54,976 nt of DNA from Asaccharospora irregularis DSM 2635 (GCF_900129815.1 NZ_FQWX01000015.1:1-54976), one strand, 5' to 3'; counted from the first letter of the stretch, positions 11,503 to 20,788 are shown. Notes: a model not told the origin generated them from the sequence alone. Numbers and translations are program-made.

Positions 11503-12157
11503 ATTAGTAAATCAATGTAGTAAACCTCTAAACAGAGATTTATTTATAACTGTAGCTGGAAATGTCGGCTCAGGAAAATCAACTTTAACTAAATTAGTTG
11601 GTGAAGAGCTAGGATTTGAAACTCACTTTGAAAAAGTTGATGGCAATCCATATCTTGAAGATTTCTACTTAGATCAAGAGAAGTGGGGATTTCATTTACA
11701 ACTTTATTTTCTAGCACAAAGATTCAAGCAACAAAAAGAAATAGATAGTAATGGCTTAAATAATATACAAGATAGAAGTATATATGAAGATGTAGAGATT
11801 TTCGCTAGAAATCTATTTGATAATAATAAAATGAGCAAAAGAGATTATATCACATATAGGGACTTGTTCAATGATATGGTTCCCCACCTTAGAAGACCGG
11901 ATTTGATGATATATCTAGATGGTTCTATAGATGCTATAGTTGATAGAATAAACCTTAGAGGACGTGAAATGGAAAAATCTGTAGACATCGCTTATTGGAA
12001 AAATCTTCACGAAAGATATGGAAAATGGATAAAAGAATACGACCAATCCCCTGTTCTTTATGTTAATATAAATAAGGTCGATTTGATTAACAATCCTGAC
12101 GATCTTAGGATATTATGCGATGAAATAAGAAAATGCCTATCAATACCAAGTAAATAA
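11495..12157 (+). CDS. Deoxynucleoside kinase, second copy
   Basis: A paralogue of the preceding kinase, 220 aa, with P-loop VAGNVGSGKSTLT. The family motif FEKVDGNPYLEDFY and the catalytic-loop DRSIYEDVEIFA are intact, unlike in the first copy, and the lid is INLRGREMEKS. GGAGGA upstream supports the ATG, which overlaps the first kinase by 8 bp. A bidirectional terminator follows 8 bp after the stop and separates the pair from pyrE. Confidence 0.88.
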   Translation: MFKLVNQCSKPLNRDLFITVAGNVGSGKSTLTKLVGEELGFETHFEKVDGNPYLEDFYLDQEKWGFHLQLYFLAQRFKQQKEIDSNGLNNIQDRSIYEDVEIFARNLFDNNKMSKRDYITYRDLFNDMVPHLRRPDLMIYLDGSIDAIVDRINLRGREMEKSVDIAYWKNLHERYGKWIKEYDQSPVLYVNINKVDLINNPDDLRILCDEIRKCLSIPSK

Positions 12158-12164
12158 TTTCCAT

Positions 12165-12196
12165 AAAAAATGACCTATAAATAGGTCATTTTTTAT
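12165..12196. terminator. Bidirectional terminator between the kinases and pyrE
   Basis: AATGACCTAT, AA, ATAGGTCATT with A and T runs on both sides. It serves the plus-strand kinases and the convergent pyr operon. The distal T run coincides with the start of the 35-bp IS-end copy at 12189. Confidence 0.85.
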
Positions 12197-12223
12197 TAGC
12201 ATCAACACTAAATATTATACAGC
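12189..12223. repeat. Solo copy of the ISL3-type terminal sequence
   Basis: These 35 bp match 287-321 (the end of the IS at the left edge) at 33 positions, including GCATCAAC and CTAAATATTATACAGC. No transposase accompanies it. It lies 8 bp downstream of the pyrE stop codon and probably marks a deleted or imprecisely excised element. Confidence 0.65.
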
Positions 12224-12231
12224 TTTTTATC

Positions 12232-12804
12232 TTACTTAAATTCTCTACTCCCTGGTTTTACTAACTCTATTTTTCCTTCTTTACATAAAGGGCAATTATT
12301 TGCATCATGAACTTGTATTTCAAGTTTTATCGCACTATATATAGGCATTCCTATATCATCATTTGTTCTGTTTGCTATACATGCTACACCTATAACTTCT
12401 CCACCCAGTTCTTCCAGGGCTTTTTTAGTTTCTATAGTTGATTTACCAGTTGTAACAACGTCTTCAGCTATTATTATCTTAGCTCCTTTTTTAACTTCAA
12501 ATCCTCTTCTTAGTTGCATTTCTCCATCTTTTCTCTCAGTAAATACTGTTTCTTTGCCTAATTGTCTACCCAACTCATAAGAAACTATCACTCCACCCAT
12601 CGCTGGTCCAACTACTAAGTCTATGTTTAAGTCTTTAATCTGTTCAACTACTGTTCTTAATACCTTTTCTGCATACTCTGGAAATCTAAGTACTTTTGCA
12701 CATTGTACATATCTATTGCTGTGTTTTCCTGAAGATAATAAAAAATGTCCTTCTAATAATGCATCACTTTTCTTTAATATATCTATTACATCAACTTTAC
12801 TCAT
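12232..12804 (-). CDS. pyrE: Orotate phosphoribosyltransferase
   Basis: Transfers phosphoribose from PRPP to orotate, giving OMP. The 190-aa protein is the longer Gram-positive type. The PRPP-binding motif [14 protein letters not shown] is clear, and the [11 protein letters not shown] and [15 protein letters not shown] segments contribute the lysine-rich loop. The C-terminus carries a CPLCKEGK pair of cysteines typical of this subgroup. It is last in the pyrB-pyrK-pyrD-pyrE order, with TAAATTCCTCC-type RBS upstream on the coding strand. Confidence 0.96.
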   Translation of the reverse strand: MSKVDVIDILKKSDALLEGHFLLSSGKHSNRYVQCAKVLRFPEYAEKVLRTVVEQIKDLNIDLVVGPAMGGVIVSYELGRQLGKETVFTERKDGEMQLRRGFEVKKGAKIIIAEDVVTTGKSTIETKKALEELGGEVIGVACIANRTNDDIGMPIYSAIKLEIQVHDANNCPLCKEGKIELVKPGSREFK

Positions 12805-12843
12805 CTTAAATTCCTCCGTATTTGTTTTATCTATATAATCTAT

Positions 12844-13746
12844 TTAAATAATTCCTCTTATTTCATCAAGAGTCTTTATGCCTTCTTTTTTCATAAACTC
12901 CTCTATTCCATCTATTATTTCAAGCCCTATTCTAGGATTTATAAAGTTCGCTGTTCCAACTTGTATACAAGTTGCTCCTGCCATTATAAACTCTATCGCA
13001 TCTGATGCGTTTGTTATTCCGCCCATCCCCATAACTGGTATACTAACATTTTTGCATACTTCATTTACCATTCTAAGGGCTATTGGTTTTATAGCTGGAC
13101 CTGATAATCCTGCATATACATTTTCAAATACTGGTTTTCTTTTTTTTATGTCTATTGCCATAGCCTTAAATGTATTTACTAAAGATACCCCATCTGCACC
13201 TTCTTCTTCACACACCTTCGCCATGCCTACTATATCCTCAGCATTGGGAGATAACTTTATTACTAGAGGCAGATCCGTAACCTTTCTCACTTCTCTAATC
13301 ACTTCTCTAGCCACTTCATTCTTTATACCAAATGCCATGCCTCCAGCCTTGACATTTGGACAAGATATATTAAGTTCTATTATATCTACTGATTGATTAT
13401 TTAATAATTGAACTCCTTTTATATAGTCATCTAAAGTTCCACCGCCGATATTTACGATTTTGACTAAATCTAACTCTTTGAAAAAAGGTATCTCATTATC
13501 TATAAACCCTTGAACTCCTGGGTTCTCAAGTCCTACACTATTCATCATACCAGATGCTGTTTCATGTACTCTAATCCCTAAGTTTCCATCTTTCTTATTT
13601 AAAGTAAGACCTTTGCTACTTATTCCACCTAATTTTTGTATATCATATATTTCGCTATACTCTCTACCAAATCCAAAGGTTCCAGACGCCATCACAACTG
13701 GATTTTTGAACACTATATCCCCAAACTTAACATTTAAATTAGTCAC
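12844..13746 (-). CDS. pyrD: Dihydroorotate dehydrogenase B, catalytic subunit
   Basis: Oxidises dihydroorotate to orotate on FMN; in class 1B it pairs with PyrK to use NAD+. The protein has the family start [14 protein letters not shown], the active-site loop [13 protein letters not shown] with the catalytic Cys of this class, and glycine-rich FMN phosphate motifs such as GMGGI and [11 protein letters not shown]. The start is uncertain: GTG at 13746 or TTG at 13749, both overlapping the end of pyrK (stop at 13739). I prefer GTG. Overlap implies translational coupling. Confidence 0.96.
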   Translation of the reverse strand: MTNLNVKFGDIVFKNPVVMASGTFGFGREYSEIYDIQKLGGISSKGLTLNKKDGNLGIRVHETASGMMNSVGLENPGVQGFIDNEIPFFKELDLVKIVNIGGGTLDDYIKGVQLLNNQSVDIIELNISCPNVKAGGMAFGIKNEVAREVIREVRKVTDLPLVIKLSPNAEDIVGMAKVCEEEGADGVSLVNTFKAMAIDIKKRKPVFENVYAGLSGPAIKPIALRMVNEVCKNVSIPVMGMGGITNASDAIEFIMAGATCIQVGTANFINPRIGLEIIDGIEEFMKKEGIKTLDEIRGII

Positions 13747-14431
13747 CAAATATCACGTCCTCTCCCCAGAAAACTGGACCATCTTTGCAAGTTTTTTTGT
13801 TCCCAAATTTTGTTTGGCAAGTGCAAACTAAGCACGCTCCTACACCACATGCCATATGGTTTTCTAGAGATACCATTATTTTTGTATTTGTTCCCTCTAC
13901 CATATTGACTAGTTTTTTCATCATAGGGGTCGGCCCACAAGTTAGTATATAATCATATTTCTCTACATCTAATATATCAGTTGCAAATGTGCTACCTGTT
14001 GCTATATGAACTTCATTACAAACGGATTCATATTCTTCTTTTAGTATAGGCTTTTCCCTAAACCCTAGGTATGCGTCACAATTTTTTATATTCTTTGCTA
14101 CAAGATAAAGAGGTGCTATTCCTATTCCCCCACCAACTATCGCGACTTTACCTTTTACATGTCTATATCCATTTCCATAAGGGCCTTCTAACTTTATTGT
14201 TTGATTTTCTTTTAAATTACTTAAGATTTTTGTACCTTCTCCTACTACTTTATAAAGAAAAGTTATACTTTTTTCATCTATATCATGTATGCTTATTGGT
14301 CTTGAAAGCACTGGATACGTATCCCAAGCCCTCAACATATAGAACTGTCCCATTTCTCCTTTGAAATTACCTTCAACCTTCATTCTATACATATCTTCGC
14401 CTATATACTTATTTTCTAGTATCTTATACAT
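13739..14431 (-). CDS. pyrK: Dihydroorotate dehydrogenase B, electron-transfer subunit
   Basis: FAD and 2Fe-2S subunit passing electrons from PyrD to NAD+. The ferredoxin-reductase-like N-terminus contains RPISIHD for FAD binding, then the nucleotide motif [11 protein letters not shown]. The C-terminus holds the cluster ligands [12 protein letters not shown] followed later by [10 protein letters not shown] start at ATG 14431 ([11 protein letters not shown]) because AGGGGG lies six bases before it; the upstream ATG at 14449 overlaps the pyrB stop and lacks a site. Confidence 0.95.
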   Translation of the reverse strand: MYKILENKYIGEDMYRMKVEGNFKGEMGQFYMLRAWDTYPVLSRPISIHDIDEKSITFLYKVVGEGTKILSNLKENQTIKLEGPYGNGYRHVKGKVAIVGGGIGIAPLYLVAKNIKNCDAYLGFREKPILKEEYESVCNEVHIATGSTFATDILDVEKYDYILTCGPTPMMKKLVNMVEGTNTKIMVSLENHMACGVGACLVCTCQTKFGNKKTCKDGPVFWGEDVIFGD

Positions 14432-14441
14432 TGCCATCCCC

Positions 14442-15365
14442 CTATTCATTTATATCTACGCCTAGAAGCTTCATTATTAAAGCCATTCTAACAAACATTC
14501 CGTATCTAGCTTGTTCAAAATATACCGCTCTCTTATCTTCATCTACGTCTATATCTATTTCATTTACTCTTGGTAGTGGGTGCATAACCAACATATTTTC
14601 CGTTGCTTTTTCCATCTTACTTTTATTAAGTATATAACAGTCTTTTAATCTATCATATTCACTTTTATCTTCAAATCTTTCTCGTTGGACTCTAGTCATA
14701 TATAAAATGTCTAAACTGCCTATGACCTCATCTAGATTATTTGTTTCATAGTATGCATGTCCCTTTATATCATCTTTTATGTATTTGGGCATTTTTAATT
14801 CATCTGGTGATATAAATACAAACTTAGTATTCTCATATCTAGCCATAGCTTTAACTAATGAGTGTACTGTTCTCCCAAATTTTAAATCTCCGCACAATCC
14901 TATTGTATGATTTTCTAATTTTCCTTTTAATGATTTTATGGTAAGTAAATCGGTAAGTGTTTGAGTTGGATGTTGATTTCCTCCATCTCCCGCGTTTATA
15001 AAAGGTACTTTAGCATATTTAGCTGCATCCATTGCTGCTCCAGACTGTGGATGTCTCATTGCTATTACATCGACGTAATTCGATACTGTCGTCATAGTAT
15101 CTCCTAGAGTTTCTCCCTTTGCTACAGATGATGAGTTTGGTTCTGAAAAACCCACTACTCTTCCTCCTAATCTGTTCATAGCAGATTCAAAACTAAGTCT
15201 TGTTCTTGTCGATGGTTCATAAAACAATGTCGCTAATAGCTTACCTTCGCATACACGAGAATATTTCGATGGATTATCAATTATTTTTTGACCTAATGAT
15301 AATATTTCATCTATTTCTTCTACAGAAAAGTCTTCTGGTTGGATTAAATTTCTTGATTTTAGCAT
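14442..15365 (-). CDS. pyrB: Aspartate carbamoyltransferase catalytic subunit
   Basis: Condenses carbamoyl phosphate and aspartate, the first committed pyrimidine step. The 307-aa protein has the carbamoyl-phosphate motif [13 protein letters not shown], the HPTQTLTDL segment and the aspartate-side [10 protein letters not shown]. No pyrI regulatory gene follows; the next gene is pyrK. It heads pyrB-pyrK-pyrD-pyrE. Its leader has a consensus promoter and a PyrR-type loop adjoining the RBS, so uridine nucleotides probably repress it at translation. Confidence 0.97.
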   Translation of the reverse strand: MLKSRNLIQPEDFSVEEIDEILSLGQKIIDNPSKYSRVCEGKLLATLFYEPSTRTRLSFESAMNRLGGRVVGFSEPNSSSVAKGETLGDTMTTVSNYVDVIAMRHPQSGAAMDAAKYAKVPFINAGDGGNQHPTQTLTDLLTIKSLKGKLENHTIGLCGDLKFGRTVHSLVKAMARYENTKFVFISPDELKMPKYIKDDIKGHAYYETNNLDEVIGSLDILYMTRVQRERFEDKSEYDRLKDCYILNKSKMEKATENMLVMHPLPRVNEIDIDVDEDKRAVYFEQARYGMFVRMALIMKLLGVDINE

Positions 15366-15374
15366 GTTCGTTTG

Positions 15375-15404
15375 TCCTCCTTTTTTAGCCTCTCTGGACT
15401 AAAA
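15375..15404 (-). promoter_or_regulatory. PyrR-binding hairpin next to the pyrB RBS
   Basis: The minus strand reads TTTTAG TCCAGAGAGG CTAAAA: a 6-bp stem whose loop matches the conserved PyrR RNA site (AGUCCAGAGAGGCU). The Shine-Dalgarno AGGAGGA (15375-15380 region) begins immediately 3' of the stem. No terminator or antiterminator is seen in the roughly 60-nt leader. This suggests translational rather than attenuation control by PyrR. Confidence 0.85.
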
Positions 15405-15429
15405 TTAAAAGTATTTTTATTCTGTTAGT

Positions 15430-15458
15430 AGCTTATCACTTTTGATGTTTGATGTCAA
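15430..15458 (-). promoter_or_regulatory. Promoter of the pyr operon
   Basis: TTGACA at 15453-15458 and TAAGCT at 15430-15435 with a 17-bp spacer. It gives a leader of about 60 nt containing the PyrR hairpin. Confidence 0.7.
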
Positions 15459-15477
15459 TAGAATGATTTAAGTGAAT

Positions 15478-15518
15478 AAAAAAAGTATATTACGCTTACT
15501 AGAAACGCAATATACTTT
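15478..15518 (-). terminator. Terminator of the NlpC/P60 gene
   Basis: AAAGTATATT and AATATACTTT form a 10-bp stem, with inner GCGTTT/AAGCGT pairing, followed by seven T on the minus strand. It lies 12 bp after the stop codon. Confidence 0.85.
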
Positions 15519-15529
15519 ATTATAAATTA

Positions 15530-16684
15530 TTATAAAACTCTCTTAGCAGTCACGAATCTTGATGTGTAGTAAGACGAGTTTATGCTAGTTACACTTATAG
15601 TTTTTCCTGAAGATGGTGCATGTACCATATTTCCACCACCAACATATATACCAACGTGACTTACTCTTCCAGTACCATTTGTACTGAAGAATACTAAGTC
15701 TCCTGGTTGTAAATTTGATTTACTTACAGTTGTTCCGTACCCTGATTGAGCGCTAGATGTTCTTGGTATAGATATACCTACCGCATTTCTATATACATAA
15801 GATGTAAATCCTGAACAGTCAAAGCTATTTGGACCTTCCGCTCCCCATACATATGGGTATCCCATCTTAGAGTATGCTAAATTAAGTACAGCTTGAGCTG
15901 ATCTTGAACTTGAGTTACTAGTTGACTCATTTGATGAACTTGAACTATCAGCTGATTCATTTGATGAGCTTGAGTTACTAGTTGATCCGTTTGATGAAGA
16001 TGATGTATTTGAAGAACTACTAGGTCTTCTATAAGTATTTGTTGATGTATTTGTTGATGTATTTGTTTCTGTATTTGTTGTTGTGCTTTCAGATTCAGTT
16101 GATATCTCATCATTGTTAACATTATACTCTACAGAAACTTCTTCCTCTTCTTCTACAACAGGAGCTTCATCAGATATGTATAAAGATCTTATGTATCCCT
16201 CTTGCTCTCCTTTTTGTACTTTTATCCAGCCTTCATTGCTTTCTAAAACTTTAACAGTACTTCCTATTTCTAATTCTTCTATTACGTCTGAGTCAGTATT
16301 TGTGTCTTTTCTTAAGTTAACTTTATCAGATGTTAAATATCCAGTTCCTTCAACTAAATCAACATATCTAGCTGCTAACCAACCTTCTCCATCTTCAGTT
16401 TTAACCTTCACCCATTCACCTTGAGTTCCAAGAACTTTAAACTCGTCTCCTGTGTAAGCTATATGTTGAACTTCACCTTGTTGTCTTACTTTAACTGCTA
16501 CTCCATCCTTAACAACAGCCTTTTTGTATGTCATTTCTTCATACTGATCTATATCTGTTAAGGTATTCGTTTTTTCTTCCTTGTTTTCAACACTGTTGTC
16601 CTTAACCTCATCTGCATTTGCAACTGTGTTCATTGATAACGCCATAACTGACGCAAACATTGGTACTAATATTTTTCTCTTCAT
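15530..16684 (-). CDS. Secreted SH3b-NlpC/P60 cell-wall endopeptidase
   Basis: A secreted peptidoglycan hydrolase, 384 aa, predicted to cut D-Glu/diamino-acid peptide bonds. It has a signal peptide (MKRKILVPMF to about residue 25, ANADE cleavage region), two bacterial SH3 domains (about 55-112 and 115-175), and a long low-complexity Ser/Asn/Thr/Glu linker (about 195-265). The C-terminal NlpC/P60 domain shows catalytic Cys in FDCSGF and His in SHVGIYVG. Linker DNA is repetitive, so length may vary between strains. A terminator follows. Confidence 0.93.
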   Translation of the reverse strand: MKRKILVPMFASVMALSMNTVANADEVKDNSVENKEEKTNTLTDIDQYEEMTYKKAVVKDGVAVKVRQQGEVQHIAYTGDEFKVLGTQGEWVKVKTEDGEGWLAARYVDLVEGTGYLTSDKVNLRKDTNTDSDVIEELEIGSTVKVLESNEGWIKVQKGEQEGYIRSLYISDEAPVVEEEEEVSVEYNVNNDEISTESESTTTNTETNTSTNTSTNTYRRPSSSSNTSSSSNGSTSNSSSSNESADSSSSSNESTSNSSSRSAQAVLNLAYSKMGYPYVWGAEGPNSFDCSGFTSYVYRNAVGISIPRTSSAQSGYGTTVSKSNLQPGDLVFFSTNGTGRVSHVGIYVGGGNMVHAPSSGKTISVTSINSSYYTSRFVTAKRVL

Positions 16685-16798
16685 TATATTCCCTCCTAAA
16701 AATCAACAATAAATATATGTGTTATTTTTAATAGGTGCAATTTATGTAGGATAAAATACTAATACACAAGATATCTTACAAAAACTCATTAATTACCC

Positions 16799-16840
16799 AT
16801 AAAAAATTTATATTATGCTATAAAAAATTTATATTATGCT
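16799..16840. repeat. Exact tandem duplication of 21 bp
   Basis: The 21-bp unit beginning ATAAAAAATTTATATTATG occurs twice with no gap (16799-16819 and 16820-16840). It lies upstream of the NlpC/P60 gene and next to a plus-strand promoter candidate. Confidence 0.9.
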
Positions 16841-16854
16841 TTTTTGTAACTTAT

Positions 16855-16883
16855 TTGTAATCAATTGTCATTCAATTTATAGT
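16855..16883 (+). promoter_or_regulatory. Candidate plus-strand promoter in the 16.7-17.2 kb gap
   Basis: TTGTAA (16855-16860), 17-bp spacer, TATAGT (16878-16883). No annotated plus-strand gene follows; a plus-strand intrinsic terminator lies 180 bp downstream. Confidence 0.45.
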
Positions 16884-16889
16884 ATTCTT

Positions 16890-17090
16890 ATATTAATAAT
16901 AGTTGTGCTTTCAATTTATATCTTGTATAAAGTTATTATTATAAAATTAATCAAATTAATTATTTTATCCAATGTGCCACCTAAATATACGTATTTATTT
17001 CCATTATATACGATGGATGGATAAAAGTAAAGTTTTTTGTAAATTCTAGGCTTTTCGTACGCATAAATTCTCATTTATGTGTTTTTTTAT
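16890..17090 (+). ncRNA. Possible small transcript between NlpC/P60 and gluD
   Basis: The 533-bp gap between 16684 and 17218 has no convincing gene. On the plus strand it has a promoter-like pair (16855-16883) and a strong terminator (17059-17088), which together would define a transcript of about 200 nt. An internal 62-codon hydrophobic frame (16836-17024) has no Shine-Dalgarno site and starts before the proposed transcript, so an RNA is the more likely product. No known RNA family is recognised. Confidence 0.35.
17059..17088 (+). terminator. Orphan intrinsic terminator, plus strand
   Basis: ACGCATAAAT pairs with ATTTATGTGT over ten positions (one G-U) around a TCTC loop, followed by seven T on the plus strand. 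Both neighbouring genes are on the minus strand, so it serves neither. Confidence 0.7.
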
Positions 17091-17162
17091 GCCCGTTTTT
17101 AATTATCTATAGACAAATTTGTTGTATTATCTCCCTATTACTAGTTTTACTATAAAAATTAC

Positions 17163-17198
17163 CGAAAAAAAAGTAGTTACTTTTTCAAGTAACTACTT
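17163..17198 (-). terminator. Terminator of gluD
   Basis: AAGTAGTTACTT and AAGTAACTACTT form a 12-bp stem with a TTTC/GAAA loop and eight T on the minus strand. It lies 20 bp after the gluD stop. Confidence 0.88.
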
Positions 17199-17217
17199 TC
17201 TTATATAATAAATTTAA

Positions 17218-18477
17218 TTATTTTGTTTCAGTAAACCATCCTCTTAACTTCATAGCATCTTCTATTCTCTTTATAGACATCATGTATGCAGCAGTTCTCA
17301 TATCAACATTGAATTCATGAGCTAACTTCCATATTTCTTCGAAAGCTTTCTTCATTAATACAGTTTGTTTTTCTTGAACTTCATCAAATGTCCAGTTGTA
17401 TCTTTGTAAGTTTTGTACCCACTCGAAGTAAGAAACTGTAACTCCACCACTATTAGCTAGTATATCTGGAACTAAAGTTAATCCTCTTTCGAAGAATATT
17501 TTATCTGCTTCTGGAGTTGTAGGTCCATTAGCACCTTCACATATTATTTTAGCTTTTATATCATTTGCATTAGCTTCAGTTAATTGGTTTTCTAAAGCAC
17601 AAGGCATTAATATATCAACATCAGCAGTTAATACATGTTGATCAGTTGGCTCTGCACCTGGGAATCCTTTTATACATCTATGTTCCATATTGTAAGCTAC
17701 TAAAGCTTTCATATCTATTCCGTTTTCGTTGTAGATATTTCCAGTGTGGTCTCCTACTATAACTACTTTCGCACCGAACTCTTCTATGTAAGTACCTGCG
17801 AAACTACCAACGTTTCCACATCCTTGAAGACCTACTCTTACATTTTTTAAATCTATACCTAATTTTTTAGCAGCTTCCATAGCCATTGTTGCAACACCGT
17901 ATCCAGTTGCTTCTGTTCTAGCTAAAGAACCATAGAAATCTACTGGTTTACCAGTGAATACACCTGGTTGGAATTCTCCTGTAACATTTGCATATTCATC
18001 AACCATCCAAGACATTATTTTTCCATTTGTGTTAACGTCTGGAGCTGGTATATCTTGTTTTTCTCCTATTATTGGAGCTATAGCTCTTGCATATGCTCTA
18101 GATATTCTTTCTAATTCACCTTCTGAGAATTCTGTAGGATCGATAGCTATACCACCTTTACCTCCACCGTAAGGTATTCCTACTACTCCACACTTGAATG
18201 TCATCCAAGTTGATAAAGCTTTTACTTCGTCTAGGTTTACAGCTGGATGGAATCTTATTCCACCTTTGTAAGGTCCACAAGCGTTATTATGTTGAGATCT
18301 ATATCCTGTAAATGATCTTGTAGTTCCATCATCCATTTTAACTGGGAAAGATACTTCTGTAACTTTCATAGGATTCTTTAAGATTTCATAAACTGCTGGA
18401 TCTGATCCTAATTTATCACATGCATTTTTTACTTGAGATTGTGCAATCTCAAAAACATTTAAAGTTTTTTCTGCCAT
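17218..18477 (-). CDS. gluD: NAD-specific glutamate dehydrogenase
   Basis: Catalyses reversible oxidative deamination of glutamate to 2-oxoglutarate; in amino-acid-fermenting clostridia it is abundant. The 419-aa protein shows the substrate motif GPYKGGIRFHP, the catalytic region PYGGGKGGIAIDP, and the Rossmann motif GLQGCGNVGS. The C-terminal HEFNVDMRTAAYMMSIKRI helix is typical. It is monocistronic, with its own terminator. Confidence 0.97.
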   Translation of the reverse strand: MAEKTLNVFEIAQSQVKNACDKLGSDPAVYEILKNPMKVTEVSFPVKMDDGTTRSFTGYRSQHNNACGPYKGGIRFHPAVNLDEVKALSTWMTFKCGVVGIPYGGGKGGIAIDPTEFSEGELERISRAYARAIAPIIGEKQDIPAPDVNTNGKIMSWMVDEYANVTGEFQPGVFTGKPVDFYGSLARTEATGYGVATMAMEAAKKLGIDLKNVRVGLQGCGNVGSFAGTYIEEFGAKVVIVGDHTGNIYNENGIDMKALVAYNMEHRCIKGFPGAEPTDQHVLTADVDILMPCALENQLTEANANDIKAKIICEGANGPTTPEADKIFFERGLTLVPDILANSGGVTVSYFEWVQNLQRYNWTFDEVQEKQTVLMKKAFEEIWKLAHEFNVDMRTAAYMMSIKRIEDAMKLRGWFTETK

Positions 18478-18604
18478 TTGAAAAGCCCCCTTAAAATACT
18501 CAATATTTATACCTTAATACTCAGAGAAATCGTTTCCCCCCAAGTTACAGTTAGATTATAACATAGTTTATTCTGGTTTAGTATAGGATTTTTTAATTTA
18601 TTTT

Positions 18605-19426
18605 TTAACGTACTTTTTCGCTTGTTTTTTTCATTTTACTAATATAAATATCAATTTTACCAACATTAATTAAAGTTATTTGCTCTACTGCCTTTATTAA
18701 TCGCCTCTGTATACCTTCTAGTTCTTTTATTACACTAGTATCGTTGATAGTTATATTGATATAAATATTAACATTATTGTCGAAGTTATTTACGTCAATT
18801 TTTACAATTTTCTCTATTTTTATACATTTTTCAATCTCATATGTTAAAATTTGAGGTATAACATCTTCGCTTATATAGAATTTTCCTATATAGCTAAAAT
18901 TAGGTCTTACAATTGTTTTTTCAAATACTCTGCTCTGTTGATTATTTTTTCTAAAAAATCTTCTAAGGGGGTTTATACTAAGCCCACTTGTCATATACTT
19001 TATCTGTACAGTAGGCACGGGAATTATATGATTTCCCCTTTCCCTTGATTTTTTTGCTTTATCCATTTCATCACTCGTACTTATATCTTCAATGTCTATA
19101 AATTTATAGACTTCACCAATCTCTAATCTATCTGCAATTTGCTTTATCATTTTCCTAGATGTTCCAAGTATTAGAAGCTTGTCAATCGTTTCCTTTTGTA
19201 TGCTAGTTTTAACATCCTGCATATGTTCATCTTTATTAAATATAGCAGTCTTTACCGCCTCTATAACTGTTTTTGCTTTTTTTGCTGAAATACCAGCTAT
19301 GATTTTATTTTTATATATAAGAATCCCATCATCTATTATATAATCTATTTCATTTTCATATGCTACTTCTAAAGCCTTATAACTCTTTCCTGTTCCACTT
19401 CCTCCAACTAGAGCGTATATTTTCAT
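18605..19426 (-). CDS. P-loop ATPase of unknown function
   Basis: A 273-aa protein starting with a Walker A motif, VGGSGTGKSYKA (residues 7-18), followed by IDDGILIYKN as a possible Walker B-like segment. A central basic stretch KKSRERGNHIIPVP and a C-terminal region (about 175-260) of alternating hydrophobic strands ending in helices resemble an Asp23/Gls24-like fold; that resemblance is tentative. I recognise it only as a conserved clostridial ATPase. It stands alone between gluD and a CapA-like gene. A TTTTTTCACC... RBS region (GGTGAAAAA on coding strand) precedes the ATG. Confidence 0.75.
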   Translation of the reverse strand: MKIYALVGGSGTGKSYKALEVAYENEIDYIIDDGILIYKNKIIAGISAKKAKTVIEAVKTAIFNKDEHMQDVKTSIQKETIDKLLILGTSRKMIKQIADRLEIGEVYKFIDIEDISTSDEMDKAKKSRERGNHIIPVPTVQIKYMTSGLSINPLRRFFRKNNQQSRVFEKTIVRPNFSYIGKFYISEDVIPQILTYEIEKCIKIEKIVKIDVNNFDNNVNIYINITINDTSVIKELEGIQRRLIKAVEQITLINVGKIDIYISKMKKTSEKVR

Positions 19427-19550
19427 TTTTTCACCTCTGGTTAAATATACATAACTAACAAAAACCTATAATCTATTATGTAATTCAATTTTATAATAAT
19501 TTTTATACTAATACTATATATCAATGTACTATATAAAAAATTTCTATCCA

Positions 19551-19604
19551 AAAACTTTAAAGGATATCTTAGAATTATTCTCACTCAATCCAAGATACCC
19601 TTTT
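19551..19604 (-). terminator. Probable terminator of the CapA-like gene
   Basis: AAAGGATATCTT and AAGATACCCTTT pair with one mismatch around a 21-nt loop. The minus strand continues AAAGTTTTTGG, a short T run. Confidence 0.5.
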
Positions 19605-19616
19605 AAAATTTAAATA

Positions 19617-20708
19617 TTATTTTATCTGTTCACTTATTTTCTTTAGTTTATTTAATACTCTTTCTCTCTCACTTGCATCTAAAATTGTCGGTCTATAATT
19701 ATTTCTATAACTTGATGATGATATTGAAACTGGTATTACGTTTGGTTCATCTATTTTTGTAAGTTTATTATCTGTAAATGTAAATGTTTGCTGGTATATC
19801 ATACTATCTTTATCTGAAGGATTCTTATTACCTCCAAAACAGAAATTTCCAAGACCATAAGCTATGTACTTATCATTGTACTTTTCTATTCCTTGAATTA
19901 CATGGTGATGTGATCCAACAACTAAATCTGCCCCTTTGTCTATAGCATGATGAGCAAAATCTTTTTCTACTTTATTAGGTGTGTACTGTCTTTCTATACC
20001 CCAGTGGAAAAATACAATCACTGCATCTGATTCTTTTTTTAACTCTTTTATATCTTCTTCCATTTTGTTTAGATATTCTTCGTTATAATTCTCAGGCCAT
20101 CCAGTATACCCTAAAAAACCTACTTTAATTCCTTCTACATCGATTATTGCCTTTTCTCCTAAGCCAAAATAATCTATTTTATTTTCATCCAAGATAAACT
20201 TGGTGTCTTGCATTCCCTTTTCAAAATAATCCTCTGAGTGATTATTAGCTATATTTACAGCCTCTACACTTCCTTCTTTTAATATATTTACATAAGATGG
20301 ATCTCCCTTGAATGCAAATTTTTTCACCTTTGCCTCAGTAGCTGTAGTAAGAGGACCCTCCAGGTTTACAACCGTTAAATCATCCTTTTCAAAAACAGAT
20401 TTTACTCCTCCTAGAAAATATGAGTAATCCTTACCTTGCCTTTCAAATTCATGATCAAAACTGTCGTAATTAGGCGCTCCTTTGTAATTACCCATTGTTA
20501 CATCTCCTGCAAAACTTATTGTTATGCTTTTTTGTACAGGCTCTTCCGTTTTTTCTTCCACAGTATCCGTATTTACCTTGCTTTCGTGTTTTGTATTGAC
20601 AACTTTATTTATAATTCCTCTAAAACCTATACCTAAAACTACCACCACTGTGATTAACACTATTGCAATTAGGGAAACTCTCTTCTTGTTTAATTTTCTT
20701 CTACTCAT
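19617..20708 (-). CDS. CapA-family lipid/membrane-anchored metallophosphatase-like protein
   Basis: A 363-aa extracytoplasmic protein of the CapA/PgsA family, related to calcineurin-like phosphoesterases and linked in Bacillus to poly-gamma-glutamate capsule. One N-terminal membrane helix (about 12-32) precedes an acidic, low-complexity linker. Family motifs are ISFAGDVTMGN, VNLEGPLTT, NIANNHSEDY, FFHWGIE and VGSHHHVIQG. No capBC neighbours are present, so capsule export is not implied. A GATCTCC-type RBS (GGAGATC) precedes the ATG. Confidence 0.88.
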   Translation of the reverse strand: MSRRKLNKKRVSLIAIVLITVVVVLGIGFRGIINKVVNTKHESKVNTDTVEEKTEEPVQKSITISFAGDVTMGNYKGAPNYDSFDHEFERQGKDYSYFLGGVKSVFEKDDLTVVNLEGPLTTATEAKVKKFAFKGDPSYVNILKEGSVEAVNIANNHSEDYFEKGMQDTKFILDENKIDYFGLGEKAIIDVEGIKVGFLGYTGWPENYNEEYLNKMEEDIKELKKESDAVIVFFHWGIERQYTPNKVEKDFAHHAIDKGADLVVGSHHHVIQGIEKYNDKYIAYGLGNFCFGGNKNPSDKDSMIYQQTFTFTDNKLTKIDEPNVIPVSISSSSYRNNYRPTILDASERERVLNKLKKISEQIK

Positions 20709-20788
20709 CTTGATCTCCTAAAAATATATTTACTCTTCACTAAAATAACACATTATTAGATTTTAAGTAAATAGTATAATTAATTTAA

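Noticed and set aside
14071-14364. A plus-strand Leu/Tyr-rich 97-codon frame
   Set aside because: It lies opposite pyrK, whose sequence is clearly conserved; it is an antisense shadow.
16836-17024. A 62-codon hydrophobic plus-strand frame as a small membrane protein or toxin
   Set aside because: There is no Shine-Dalgarno site, the start lies inside the 21-bp tandem repeat region and upstream of the likely promoter, and AT-rich DNA easily yields such frames.
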